The position numbers and the translations under genes were made by a program. The notes beneath the pieces are model-generated. The model saw nothing but the letters and a program-made list of their open reading frames with translations, was not told the DNA's origin and ran no database searches. DNA of 64,000 nucleotides from WHSO01 sp050485485 (lineage in GTDB: Bacteria > Pseudomonadota > Alphaproteobacteria > SMXQ01), in assembly GCA_050485485.1 (NCBI GenBank), contig JBJHBM010000006.1, positions 25,649 through 89,648 on the forward strand, in the 5' to 3' direction. Shown in pieces: positions 35,415-44,295 of this stretch (positions within the stretch are counted from its first letter, which is position 1; every line of letters begins with the position of its first letter).

Positions 35415-36380
35415 ATGACGGACGCAGCGCCCACAGCCGCCGATCAGGTCTTCAGCGTCGCCGCGTCCCCCGGCGACGGGGGGCGGCTCGACGCTTTCCT
35501 CGCCGCGCGCCTCCCGCTGTCGCGCTCGCGCCTCCAGGCGCTGATCGGCACGGGCGCGGTCAGCGCCGACGGCGAGACGATACTGGACCCCTCCCGCACG
35601 GTCAAACCGGGCACCCTCTACCGCGTCGCGGTGCCGCCCGCGGCCCCGGCGGAACCGGAAGCCCAGGACATCGCGCTCTGCGTCCTCTACGAGGACGCCG
35701 ACGTGATCGTGATCGACAAGCCGGCCGGTCTCGTCGTCCACCCGGCACCGGGGAATCCCGACCGCACGCTGGTCAATGCGCTGATCCATCACTGCGGCAC
35801 GAGCCTGCAGGGGATCGGCGGCGTGCGGCGGCCGGGTATTGTCCACCGTCTCGACAAAGACACTTCCGGCGTCATGGTGGTCGCCAAGACCGCAGCGGCG
35901 CACGAGGCGCTGGTGGCCCAGTTCGCGGCACGCGAGATCGAGCGGCTCTACGGCGCGTTGGTATGGGGCGTGCCGAGCCCGCGCGAGGGCCGTATCGAAG
36001 GCAACATCGGGCGCAGCCCGCGCAACCGCAAGAAGATGGCGGTCCTTGGGACGGGCGGCCGCCCCGCCGCCACCCGTTATCGGGTCATCCGCACCTACGG
36101 CCCGACGCGGACGCCGGTCGCAAGCCGGGTCGAATGCCGCCTGGAGACCGGCCGAACCCATCAAATCCGGGTCCACATGGCCCACATCGGGCATCCTGTG
36201 GTCGGGGATCCGATTTACGGGTCCAGGCGTAGACTCCTTGAAACAGAATCGCTTCGGGGTCAGGCCCTGCATGCCTTCCGGCTCGGTTTCCGGCATCCTG
36301 CCACCGGAGAGTCGCTGCGCTTCGAGTCTGATTTTCCTTCATACTTCAGTAGCTTGGAAAAAACGTTAGAGGCCCTGTAA
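35415..36380 (+). CDS. rluD: Ribosomal large subunit pseudouridine synthase RluD-type
   Basis: This 321-residue enzyme makes pseudouridine in 23S rRNA, in RluD at U1911, U1915 and U1917. An S4 RNA-binding domain occupies residues 20-70 (RLDAFLAARLPLSRSRLQALI). The catalytic domain holds GIVHRLDKDTSGVMVVAK with the catalytic aspartate D147. RTHQIRVHMAHIGHPVVGD is the third family motif. RluA and RluC are close relatives, so rRNA position is inferred from the rpoH neighbourhood. It lies 94 nt upstream of rpoH. Confidence 0.93.
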   Translation: MTDAAPTAADQVFSVAASPGDGGRLDAFLAARLPLSRSRLQALIGTGAVSADGETILDPSRTVKPGTLYRVAVPPAAPAEPEAQDIALCVLYEDADVIVIDKPAGLVVHPAPGNPDRTLVNALIHHCGTSLQGIGGVRRPGIVHRLDKDTSGVMVVAKTAAAHEALVAQFAAREIERLYGALVWGVPSPREGRIEGNIGRSPRNRKKMAVLGTGGRPAATRYRVIRTYGPTRTPVASRVECRLETGRTHQIRVHMAHIGHPVVGDPIYGSRRRLLETESLRGQALHAFRLGFRHPATGESLRFESDFPSYFSSLEKTLEAL

Positions 36381-36410
36381 TTTTTTCTATTCCTGAGTGG
36401 AATGGTCATA

Positions 36411-36416
36411 TATAAT
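36411..36416 (+). promoter_or_regulatory. Consensus -10 element upstream of rpoH
   Basis: TATAAT occurs 58 bp before the rpoH ATG in an AT-rich gap. No good -35 hexamer is visible at 16-18 bp, but an inverted repeat ATTCC-N5-GGAAT (36389-36403) sits just upstream and could bind an activator or repressor. Confidence 0.5.
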
Positions 36417-36474
36417 GTTTTTCCAATCGAGAGGCGAGGCAATCACGTAACGTCTCGCCAGGGAGTACCGACCG

Positions 36475-37404
36475 ATGGCCATAAACGCGCGTAATCTTCC
36501 GATCCTGTCCCCGGAGGGGAACCTTTCGCGGTATCTGCAGGAGATCCGCAAGTTCCCGATGCTGGAGAAGGAAGAGGAATACATCCTCGCCAAGCGCTGG
36601 CGCGACGACGGCGACGTGGAAGCTGCACATAGGCTGGTAACGAGCCATCTGCGCCTCGTCGCCAAGATCGCGATGGGCTATCGCGGCTACGGGCTGCCGC
36701 TCGGCGAGCTGATCTCCGAGGGCAACGTCGGCATGATGCAGGCGGTGAAGCGTTTCGATCCCGACCGCGGCTTCCGTCTCGCCACCTATGCGATGTGGTG
36801 GATCCGCGCCTCGATCCAGGAGTACATCCTGCATTCCTGGTCGCTGGTAAAGATGGGCACCACCGCGGCGCAGAAGAAGCTGTTCTTCAACCTACGCAAG
36901 ATCAAGGGGCAGATGAAGGCGATCGACGACGGCGACCTTCCTCCCGAGACGGTCAAGCGCATCGCCGAACGGCTCGACGTGACCGAGGACGAGGTCGTGA
37001 GCATGAACCGTCGCCTCGCCGCGCCAGACCACTCGCTCAACGCGCCGCTCAAGGCCGATGGAGACGGCGGCGAATGGCAGGACTGGCTGGTGGACGACGC
37101 CGAGAACCAGGAGACCGTCGTCGCCGATCGCGAGGAATACCAGCAGCGCCATCAGCTTCTGGTGCGGGCCATGAAGAACCTGACCCAGCGCGAGCGTCAT
37201 ATCCTGACCGAGCGCCGCCTCAAGGACGAACCCACCACGCTCGAGGACCTGAGCCAGAAGTACGGCATTTCGCGTGAACGGGTGCGCCAGATCGAAGTCC
37301 GCGCCTTCGAGAAGTTGCAGAAGTCGATGAAGAACGCCGTGATCGAAGGCGAGATCGCCGCGCGTGCCGAGGCCTCCGCCGGAATTCCCTCGTCCGCGGC
37401 CTGA
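36475..37404 (+). CDS. rpoH: RNA polymerase heat-shock sigma factor RpoH (sigma-32)
   Basis: The 309-residue sigma factor directs RNA polymerase to heat-shock promoters. Region 2 includes LVTSHLRLVAKIAMGYRGY and ATYAMWWIRASIQEYIL. The RpoH-specific box is TAAQKKLFFNLRKIK. Region 4 has TLEDLSQKYGISRERVRQIE, the -35 recognition helix. AGGGAG lies upstream of the ATG. Several rpoH copies are common in this class; only one is in the window. It converges on a small membrane-protein gene, with a GC-rich hairpin between. Confidence 0.97.
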   Translation: MAINARNLPILSPEGNLSRYLQEIRKFPMLEKEEEYILAKRWRDDGDVEAAHRLVTSHLRLVAKIAMGYRGYGLPLGELISEGNVGMMQAVKRFDPDRGFRLATYAMWWIRASIQEYILHSWSLVKMGTTAAQKKLFFNLRKIKGQMKAIDDGDLPPETVKRIAERLDVTEDEVVSMNRRLAAPDHSLNAPLKADGDGGEWQDWLVDDAENQETVVADREEYQQRHQLLVRAMKNLTQRERHILTERRLKDEPTTLEDLSQKYGISRERVRQIEVRAFEKLQKSMKNAVIEGEIAARAEASAGIPSSAA

Positions 37405-37410
37405 AGAACG

Positions 37411-37452
37411 ATCGACCGCGCGCGCTCAGCCCCCCGGGCGCGCGCGGTCGAT
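37411..37452. terminator. GC hairpin at the rpoH convergent end
   Basis: ATCGACCGCGCGCGC (37411-37425) and its perfect complement (37438-37452) form a 15-bp stem with a 12-nt loop. No T run follows on either side. It begins 6 nt after the rpoH stop, and the stop of the opposing gene begins at the loop's first base, so it may act on transcripts from both directions. Confidence 0.6.
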
Positions 37453-37908
37453 GTCCTCCCCCCATTCCCGGATCAGCGCCTTGCGGCGTGTCTCCAGAAC
37501 GCGGATGCGCCGTGCAGCGTGGATCTGCATGATGAATCCGGCGACGCTCGGCATACCGAGATAAACCAGCCAGCCCATCGCGGCGGCGGCATAGACCACC
37601 AGCCAGGCGTAGACATCCGTGAGAATCCGCATGGCGGAGAGCAGGTCATGGCGCCCCGACCACAACACCACCAGGAACGGCAGGATACCTGCGAAGTTGA
37701 GGAACCCCACCGAACGCGCCGCATATTTCTTCGGATGCAGATCCACCACGAACGCCACCAGCGTGGGCAACAGCCCGAGTGTCAGCACCAGCATGGTCGG
37801 CAGCGCGAACAGCATGCCGCCGATGAAAGCGGCGAACGCCAGCATCTGCGCCAGCGTGCGGCGTGCGGCGACCCTATCGCTCTTTCGTGTCCTGCGGGCG
37901 GTGCTCAT
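37426..37908 (-). CDS. Small multi-pass membrane protein next to pseudokinase
   Basis: The 160-residue protein has three or four hydrophobic segments (LAFAAFIGGMLFALPTMLVL, FAGILPFLVVLW, LVVYAAAAMGWLVYLGM) between a basic N terminus (ARRTRKSDRVAARR) and a basic C terminus (HAARRIRVLETRRKAL). I do not recognise a family. It starts 8 nt after the stop of the kinase-like gene, so the two are one operon and probably work together. The start at 37908 was chosen over a longer frame that enters the kinase gene. Confidence 0.75.
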   Translation of the reverse strand: MSTARRTRKSDRVAARRTLAQMLAFAAFIGGMLFALPTMLVLTLGLLPTLVAFVVDLHPKKYAARSVGFLNFAGILPFLVVLWSGRHDLLSAMRILTDVYAWLVVYAAAAMGWLVYLGMPSVAGFIMQIHAARRIRVLETRRKALIREWGEDIDRARPGG

Positions 37909-37916
37909 GGCCTCTC

Positions 37917-39950
37917 CTAGATCAGCAGAACGGCACACAGCGCCATCGCCGCGATGCTGACGATGCCGGTAAGACCCGCCGCGATCTGATGGCCGTATTC
38001 CTCGGTGCGCACAGGGTCTGTGTAGCCATGACTCTTGAGGAACGATATCTCCGCCGTGAGCCGTGCGTACTCCGCCACCGCCTCGGCATAGCCGTTGCGG
38101 TCGCGCTGCCGGATTTCGCCGTTCGCGAGATACATGTAGAGTGCCGCAATATCGCCACGCTCGATCAGGCCCGGCATCTCGTGCTCCACCTTTTCGCGCC
38201 ACATCCGGTGGCGGAAGCTGTCCACCACCGGACGCAGGTAGCCCCCGAGCCAGCGCGCGACTCCCGGGCAGGATCCGCAGCCGGTCTGGACCTGCAGCGT
38301 GGCGAGCACGCCCAGCATACCGAGCGCGGCACGCTCCGGGTCGCGCGGATCGCCCGCCATGACCAGCAGCGACTGCAGCTCGACCCTGAGATGGGCCGCC
38401 GCGAAAGCAGCAATATGATTGTCGAACGGCGGCCCGCCATGGCTGCGTCCCGACACCTTCTCAAGCGCCGGCAGCAGGTCCGCCGCGCGCATCACCTTCT
38501 GGTCGGCGATGAGAGGGCTGCGGCAATACTGCGTCGGATTGAGCGTGTAGAGACAGCGCTCGATGCCATGGCCTGGCGCCGGATTGCGGAGATGGCGCGC
38601 GAGCGTACCAAGGGCGCGGGCCGCTGCCATGCGGCCGCCCTCGTCCTGATCCGACGTACGGGCACGGAAGCCCGGCAAGTCCTCGGCCAGCGCCTCGACT
38701 GCAGCCTGCAGCGTTTCGCCGTCGCCGTAATGGACCGCGATCAGCGGGCCGAAACCGTCCGTATGGGCGGCGATATGGCGGTAACGGACAGGAGCGCGGG
38801 GATCGAGCGCCATGGCAAGACGCGCGACGAAGGCGGGATTGGCGGCGCCATCGCCGCCGCGCTCGCTCGATTCCATCGCCGCCAGCACATGGTTACCCAT
38901 GACGTCGTCGCCGATGCTGCGTCGCGTCCAGCCGAGGATTTCATGTCCCTTGTCGGCGAGGCGGACACGGCTCCAGTCGGCCGCGAGCGCCTGCGCCAGG
39001 GTGCGCGGATGGTAATGGGACCGGCCGGCGAAAGCGAAGGCGCGCTGGGCGCGATCCAGATGGGCATGATGGACCGTCTTGAGGCGCCGTTCGGCCAGCC
39101 ACGACCGCAGGTCATCCACCGTCCAGCGCAGTTCGGGGCGGTCCTCCAGCATGCCACGCAGCGCCTCGCGCAGGCCGGCCGGTAACCGATGGGCGGCGGT
39201 GAGGGTGGCGTAGCTGCCACGTTCCATCCGCTCGGTCAGCAACGTGGCCGCGTCGCGGCCTTCGCCCGGATCGCGTCCGATAAACAGCGCGAGCGCGGTA
39301 ACGCCGAGCGCGTAGATGTCGTCCGCCCGCGTACCTGAGCCTCGTCCGGCAGGCATTGCCTGAAGCGACTGGATCGATTCGAACACCGGCGGCTGGTCGA
39401 AGGCGGGCGGCGTCGAGACGCACTCCCCCAGCACCGCCGGCCCGCCCTGCTCGCGGCTCATGAACATGTTTGTCGGCCGGATCGCGCGATGGGTGATGCC
39501 GAGCCCGTGCAACGCCTCCAGCAGATCGGCGACCGGTGCGATCATCCGCGCGATCACCTCCGATTCGGGCAGCGGATCGAACGCTGCCGTAAGATCGGTC
39601 GCGAGCCGCACGCCCGACGGACGCTCGAAGACCAGCACGTAGCGGTGATCGCTGCCCTCGGGCCACGGCACCACGCCCGAATCGAGCAGCCTCAGGATGC
39701 CTCGTGCGGAAAAGTCCTTGAGCGCTTGGATGGCGTCGAACCGGGGCGGTATTTCGGGGTCGCACACGAGGGCAAAGACCGCGTGATCCTCGTTGAGTCG
39801 GTCGCGCGCGGCATGCGCCCGGGCGCGGGGCGCGCCAGGGGCGCCGCCGGGCAGGTCCGTTGCGATTTCGAAGCGACCGTTCAGGACTACCGGGAAGCCG
39901 TCCGGCGCGCCGGAAATCCCTTGAGCCGCCTGCGCCTGAAGGTTCGCCAT
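37917..39950 (-). CDS. Membrane-anchored protein pseudokinase
   Basis: This 677-residue protein has a kinase-like domain (about residues 20-300) and a long helical region, and ends in a transmembrane helix (AAGLTGIVSIAAMALCAVLL). The kinase fold is recognised from HGLGITHRAIRPTNMFMS and TRADDIYALGVTALALFIG. The catalytic loop has Ala156 in place of the essential Asp (HRA for HRD), the DFG site reads LGE, and the VAIK lysine is not seen, so no kinase activity is expected. It is probably a signalling scaffold facing the cytoplasm. It forms an operon with the small membrane protein downstream. Confidence 0.82.
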   Translation of the reverse strand: MANLQAQAAQGISGAPDGFPVVLNGRFEIATDLPGGAPGAPRARAHAARDRLNEDHAVFALVCDPEIPPRFDAIQALKDFSARGILRLLDSGVVPWPEGSDHRYVLVFERPSGVRLATDLTAAFDPLPESEVIARMIAPVADLLEALHGLGITHRAIRPTNMFMSREQGGPAVLGECVSTPPAFDQPPVFESIQSLQAMPAGRGSGTRADDIYALGVTALALFIGRDPGEGRDAATLLTERMERGSYATLTAAHRLPAGLREALRGMLEDRPELRWTVDDLRSWLAERRLKTVHHAHLDRAQRAFAFAGRSHYHPRTLAQALAADWSRVRLADKGHEILGWTRRSIGDDVMGNHVLAAMESSERGGDGAANPAFVARLAMALDPRAPVRYRHIAAHTDGFGPLIAVHYGDGETLQAAVEALAEDLPGFRARTSDQDEGGRMAAARALGTLARHLRNPAPGHGIERCLYTLNPTQYCRSPLIADQKVMRAADLLPALEKVSGRSHGGPPFDNHIAAFAAAHLRVELQSLLVMAGDPRDPERAALGMLGVLATLQVQTGCGSCPGVARWLGGYLRPVVDSFRHRMWREKVEHEMPGLIERGDIAALYMYLANGEIRQRDRNGYAEAVAEYARLTAEISFLKSHGYTDPVRTEEYGHQIAAGLTGIVSIAAMALCAVLLI

Positions 39951-40075
39951 CCTGGCCTTCGCGAGATCGGGGGATACGCGAAGGAATCTAGGGGTGAAAA
40001 GGAAAACGGAAGGTTAACCGGGCCCGCACGACACCCGGCAAAAGCCCGGATTTGTCTCTAATTCCAGCTTTCCGG

Positions 40076-41368
40076 TCAGTCGGCGAACGGATCGTGGACC
40101 AGGATCGTGTCCTCGCGCTCCGGGCTCGTGGAAAGCAGCGCTACCGGCGCCGCAATCAGCTCCTCAATGCGACGCACGTACTTGACGGCGGTGGCCGGCA
40201 GCTCGGCCCAGGAGCGTGCGCCGCGCGTGCTGTCGGACCAGCCCTCTAGCGTCTCGAATACCGGTTCCACCGCGGCCTGTCCGGCCATCGAGGCCGGAAA
40301 GTGGTCGAGCCTGCGCCCGTCCAGGCGATAGCCAGTACAGACCTTGAGCTCTTCAAAGCCGTCGAGCACGTCGAGCTTGGTGAGCGCGATGCCGTTGATG
40401 CCGCCGGTGCGGATCGCTTGGCGCACCATCACCGCGTCGAACCAGCCGCAACGGCGCTTGCGCCCGGTGACGGTGCCGAACTCGTGGCCGCGCTCGCCGA
40501 GCCGTTCGCCGATGGCGTTGTCCTGCTCGGTCGGGAACGGGCCGGCGCCGACCCGCGTGGTGTAGGCTTTGGTGATGCCGAGCACGTAATCGAGTGCCCC
40601 CGGTCCCACGCCCGCGCCCGTGGCCGCCTGGCCCGACACGGTGTTGGACGAGGTCACGAATGGGTAGGTGCCGTGATCGACGTCGAGCATCGCCCCCTGT
40701 GCGCCCTCAAACAGGATGCGACGGCCGGCCCGGCGCTCCTCGTCGAGCCGCTCCCACACGCGCCCCGCGTAGGGCAGGATACGCGGCGCCACATCGAGCA
40801 GCCTGTCGAGCAGTGGCCCGTGCGCGATCTCCTCCGCGCCGAGGCCGCGCAGCAGCGCGTTGTGATGGAACAAGAGCTGGTCGAGGCGCGCTTCCAGCGT
40901 CGCCCGGTCGGCGAGATCGCATACCCGGATCGCGCGCCTCCCCACCTTGTCCTCGTAGGCCGGGCCGATACCGCGCCCGGTTGTGCCGATCTTGTTTTTG
41001 CCCTTGGCCTCCTCCAGCGCGGCGTCGAGCTTGCGGTGGAGCGGCAGAATCAGCGCAGCGTTCTCGGCCACCATCAGCGCCTCGGGCGTGATCGCTACCC
41101 CCTGCTTCGCGATCGCCGCGATCTCGTCGAGCAGCGCCCACGGGTCCACCACGACACCGTTGCCGATGATGGAGAGCTTGCCGGGCCGCACCACGCCCGA
41201 CGGCAGCAGGCTCAGTTTGTAGGTGGCGTTGCCGATGACCAGCGTGTGTCCGGCGTTGTGGCCGCCCTGGAATCGCACCACGACCTCGGCCCGTTCCGAG
41301 AGCCAGTCGACGATCTTGCCCTTGCCTTCATCGCCCCACTGGGCGCCGACAACCGCTACATTGGCCAT
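40076..41368 (-). CDS. purA: Adenylosuccinate synthetase
   Basis: PurA joins IMP and aspartate with GTP to form adenylosuccinate, the first committed step to AMP. The 430-residue protein has the P-loop-like GAQWGDEGKGKIVDWL with catalytic Asp13, and GGHNAGHTLVI with the catalytic histidine. The conserved GTTGRGIGPAYEDK block follows, and LTKLDVLDGFEELKVC binds the nucleotide base. The length is standard. It follows hisZ by 18 nt on the same strand, a frequent alphaproteobacterial pairing. Confidence 0.98.
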   Translation of the reverse strand: MANVAVVGAQWGDEGKGKIVDWLSERAEVVVRFQGGHNAGHTLVIGNATYKLSLLPSGVVRPGKLSIIGNGVVVDPWALLDEIAAIAKQGVAITPEALMVAENAALILPLHRKLDAALEEAKGKNKIGTTGRGIGPAYEDKVGRRAIRVCDLADRATLEARLDQLLFHHNALLRGLGAEEIAHGPLLDRLLDVAPRILPYAGRVWERLDEERRAGRRILFEGAQGAMLDVDHGTYPFVTSSNTVSGQAATGAGVGPGALDYVLGITKAYTTRVGAGPFPTEQDNAIGERLGERGHEFGTVTGRKRRCGWFDAVMVRQAIRTGGINGIALTKLDVLDGFEELKVCTGYRLDGRRLDHFPASMAGQAAVEPVFETLEGWSDSTRGARSWAELPATAVKYVRRIEELIAAPVALLSTSPEREDTILVHDPFAD

Positions 41369-41386
41369 GACGCTCTCCTGAATCCG

Positions 41387-42544
41387 CTAGCCGCGTCCCA
41401 CCGGGACAGCCTTGCCGTCGCGCAGCACGTGGCTGCAGCCGAGCCGGCGGGCCTCGGCTTCCGCGTCGGCGACCGGCTCGAGACCCGCCACCGTGGTCCA
41501 TCCTTCCGCCTGCAGCCGGGCCCGGACAGTCCCCACCGCCTCGAGCGGTATATAGACGCGCTCGGGGCGGCTCGCGGCCGGCAGCGCCCGCAACACCGTA
41601 TCCATGAACAGGGTGAATCCGGTCGCGGCCTCGGCCGCGCCGTTGCCGACGCCCGCGAGATAACGCCCGCCGCGCCCGAGCTCGCCGCGCGCGCCCAGGG
41701 CAAACAGCACGAAGGCGACGCCGGTATGGTATTCGAAGCCCCGGTTCTCGACCGGATCGACGGTGAGGCGGATGCCGGGCGCCGCCTCGCGCACCAGCGC
41801 CACGGTCTCCGCAAGACGCCGGCAGGCCGCCGCTGCGGGTGCCGGAAGGTCGAGCGCCGCCAGTGCCGCCAGCGCTGGGTCGGCCGGCCCCGCCGCCCGG
41901 AGCAGCGCCGCCAGCAGCTTCGATGCGCCGTTGCCCAGCACCGCGATCTCGCCCGCGTCCTTGCGGTCAAGCGCGGCACGCACCCGTGCCGCCGCCTCGC
42001 CCGCGATCCCGAGAGCCGACAGGATGGCCGGAACGACGGTCGGAACGTTGAGGTCCACCGAAAGTCCACCGACGCCGACGGCGGAGAGAGCCTCGTGGGC
42101 AAGCGTGATGGCTTCCGCGTCGGCGCGCGGGGCATCGGACCCGATCAACTCGACACCCGCCTGCCCCACCTGACGCTCGGGGCGCATCTGGGAGCCGGCC
42201 ACCTGCAGGACCTGCCCGGCGTAGCACAGCCGCAGCGGGCGCGGCTCATGGGCGAGCCGGGTGGTGGCAATGCGCGCTACCTGCAGCGTCATGTCGGCGC
42301 GCAGCCCAAGCATGGCGTGGCTTACGGGGTCCATCAGCCGGAAAGTCTGCTGGGTCATGGCCGCACCGGGCCCGGCCAGCAGGCTCGATTCGAACTCCAC
42401 CAGCGGCGGCTTGACCTGGGCGTAGCCGTGGCCACGGAACACCCGGAGCAGGCGGTTGACGGTCGCCGTCTCGAACGCCGCCTCGGGCGGCAGGATGTCG
42501 TTCATCCCCGGAGGGAGAAGGCCTTTTCCGTCTGCGTCGTTCAT
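41387..42544 (-). CDS. hisZ: ATP phosphoribosyltransferase regulatory subunit HisZ
   Basis: HisZ is a catalytically inactive HisRS-like subunit that activates the short HisG in histidine synthesis. The 385-residue protein shows the class II synthetase-like core (LPPEAAFETATVNRLLRVFR, then GAAMTQQTFRLMDPVSH) and the ADMTLQVARIATTRL motif 2 remnant. The histidine-specificity blocks are reduced, which separates it from HisS. Its C-terminal anticodon domain is missing. Gene order hisZ-purA supports the call. It lies 117 nt after serA. Confidence 0.93.
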   Translation of the reverse strand: MNDADGKGLLPPGMNDILPPEAAFETATVNRLLRVFRGHGYAQVKPPLVEFESSLLAGPGAAMTQQTFRLMDPVSHAMLGLRADMTLQVARIATTRLAHEPRPLRLCYAGQVLQVAGSQMRPERQVGQAGVELIGSDAPRADAEAITLAHEALSAVGVGGLSVDLNVPTVVPAILSALGIAGEAAARVRAALDRKDAGEIAVLGNGASKLLAALLRAAGPADPALAALAALDLPAPAAAACRRLAETVALVREAAPGIRLTVDPVENRGFEYHTGVAFVLFALGARGELGRGGRYLAGVGNGAAEAATGFTLFMDTVLRALPAASRPERVYIPLEAVGTVRARLQAEGWTTVAGLEPVADAEAEARRLGCSHVLRDGKAVPVGRG

Positions 42545-42661
42545 GGTCCGATCCCCGGCCGGGCCCGGGCGCCCGGCAGGGCACGGATCGGACGCGGCCG
42601 GCCGCTTCTAGCGGGTTTACCCGTCCGGGGCAACGGCCTTGGGACTATCGCCCCCTCCGGA

Positions 42662-44239
42662 TTAGAAATCGAGGGCTTCCGCCTGCACCACGTGGGGCAG
42701 GCAGCGCACCGTCTCAAGGGTCTTGTCGTCGATCGTCTGGTCGGTATTGACCAGCGCCACCGCTGCCTCGCCGGCGGCGATGCGACCGAGCCCGAAGGTC
42801 GCGATGTTGATGCCGGCCGTGCCGAGCGTCTGGCCGAGCGAGCCGATGAAACCCGGCTTGTCGCGGTTGATGACGAACAGCATGTGGCGGCCGATCTCGG
42901 ATTCGACCGGAATCCCGTTGACCTCGACCAGGCGCGGCTTGTCGCCGCCGAACAAGGTGCCCGACACCGACCGCTCGCCGCCCTTCCCCGACACCGTGAC
43001 GCGGATCAGGGTGTGGTAATCTGCGGACCGCTCGTGGGTCGCCTCGGTCACGTCGATGTCGCGGCTGCGCGCGATCACCGGAGCGTTGACCATGTTGACG
43101 CTTTCCATCAGCGGGGCCAACAGGCCCTTTAGGACGATGGCGGTCAGCGGCCGGGTGTTGAGGTCCGCGACGTGGCCGTCGTAGTCGATGGTCACCTTAT
43201 CGAATCCCTCACGGGCAAGCTGGCCGGCAAAGGCGCCGAGATCCTCGGCAAGCTTCATGTAGGGCCTGAGCTTGGGGGCGTCCTCGGCGGATACCGACGG
43301 CATGTTGAGCGCGTTCACCACGGCCCCGCTCATCAGGTAGTCCGACATCTGCTCGGCCACCTGCAGCGCGACGTTCTCCTGCGCTTCCGTGGTGGAGGCG
43401 CCGAGGTGCGGCGTGCAGACCACGTTGTCGAGGCCGAAATAGGGACTTTCCTTCGCCGGCTCCTTCGGGAATACGTCGAAGGCGGCGCCCGCGACCTTGC
43501 CCGACTTGAGGGCGGCCACCATGTCGGCCTCCACCACCAGCTCGCCGCGCGCGCAGTTGATGATACGCACGCCATCCTTCATCTTGGCGATGCTGGCGGC
43601 GCTGATGATGTTGCGCGTGGAGTCGGTGAGCGGCGTATGGAGCGTGATGAAATCGGCACGCGCGAACAACTCTTCGAGATCGACCTTTTCCACGCCTATG
43701 TCCGTGGCGCGCTCGGGCGTGAGATAGGGGTCGAACGCGATCACCTTCATGCGCAGCCCGAGCGCGCGGTCGGCGACGATCGAGCCGATGTTGCCGCAGC
43801 CCACGATGCCGAGCGTCTTGGCCGCGAGCTCGACGCCCATGAAGCGGTTTTTCTCCCACTTGCCGGCTTGGGTGGAAGCATTGGCCGCCGGAATGTCGCG
43901 TGCCAGCGCAAACATCATGGCGATGGCATGCTCCGCCGTGGTGATCGAGTTGCCGAAGGGCGTGTTCATGACGATCACGCCGCGCGCGGTGGCCTCTTCG
44001 ACGTCGATGTTGTCGACGCCGATGCCTGCGCGGCCGATCACCTTGAGGCGCGTCGCCTTGGCGAGCACGTCCTTGGTGACCTTGGTGGCCGAGCGCACCG
44101 CGAGGCCATCGTAATTGCCGATGCAGGACAACAGCTCGTCCGGCTTCATGCCGGGCTTGAAGTCCACCTCGACACCGCGATCCTTGAAGATCTGGACGGC
44201 GGCCGGGGACAGTTCGTCGGAAATGAGCACCTTGGGCAT
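42662..44239 (-). CDS. serA: D-3-phosphoglycerate dehydrogenase
   Basis: SerA oxidises 3-phosphoglycerate to phosphohydroxypyruvate, the first step of serine synthesis. The 525-residue protein is the long form: a substrate domain, a nucleotide domain with LGIVGCGNIGSIVADRAL, the catalytic Arg in NCARGELV and His in CTPHLGAST, and an intervening domain followed by an ACT domain (HMLFVINRDKPGFIGSLGQ) for serine control. The ATG at 44239 has GAGGTATAGATCC before it. It is 56 nt after serC, forming a serine operon. Confidence 0.97.
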   Translation of the reverse strand: MPKVLISDELSPAAVQIFKDRGVEVDFKPGMKPDELLSCIGNYDGLAVRSATKVTKDVLAKATRLKVIGRAGIGVDNIDVEEATARGVIVMNTPFGNSITTAEHAIAMMFALARDIPAANASTQAGKWEKNRFMGVELAAKTLGIVGCGNIGSIVADRALGLRMKVIAFDPYLTPERATDIGVEKVDLEELFARADFITLHTPLTDSTRNIISAASIAKMKDGVRIINCARGELVVEADMVAALKSGKVAGAAFDVFPKEPAKESPYFGLDNVVCTPHLGASTTEAQENVALQVAEQMSDYLMSGAVVNALNMPSVSAEDAPKLRPYMKLAEDLGAFAGQLAREGFDKVTIDYDGHVADLNTRPLTAIVLKGLLAPLMESVNMVNAPVIARSRDIDVTEATHERSADYHTLIRVTVSGKGGERSVSGTLFGGDKPRLVEVNGIPVESEIGRHMLFVINRDKPGFIGSLGQTLGTAGINIATFGLGRIAAGEAAVALVNTDQTIDDKTLETVRCLPHVVQAEALDF

Positions 44240-44295
44240 GGATCTATACCTCGGGAAAACGGACCACGATAAGTGAATGCGCGGGTGTGGGGCGC

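Noticed and set aside
37917..39950. Active Ser/Thr protein kinase
   Set aside because: The catalytic Asp, DFG and Lys are not present at the aligned positions, so a pseudokinase call is safer.
40301..43132. A 943-codon open frame on the plus strand
   Set aside because: It is antisense to purA, hisZ and serA, which have full conserved motifs. Its product is Arg/His/Gly-rich with no recognisable domain, as expected from GC-rich codon bias.
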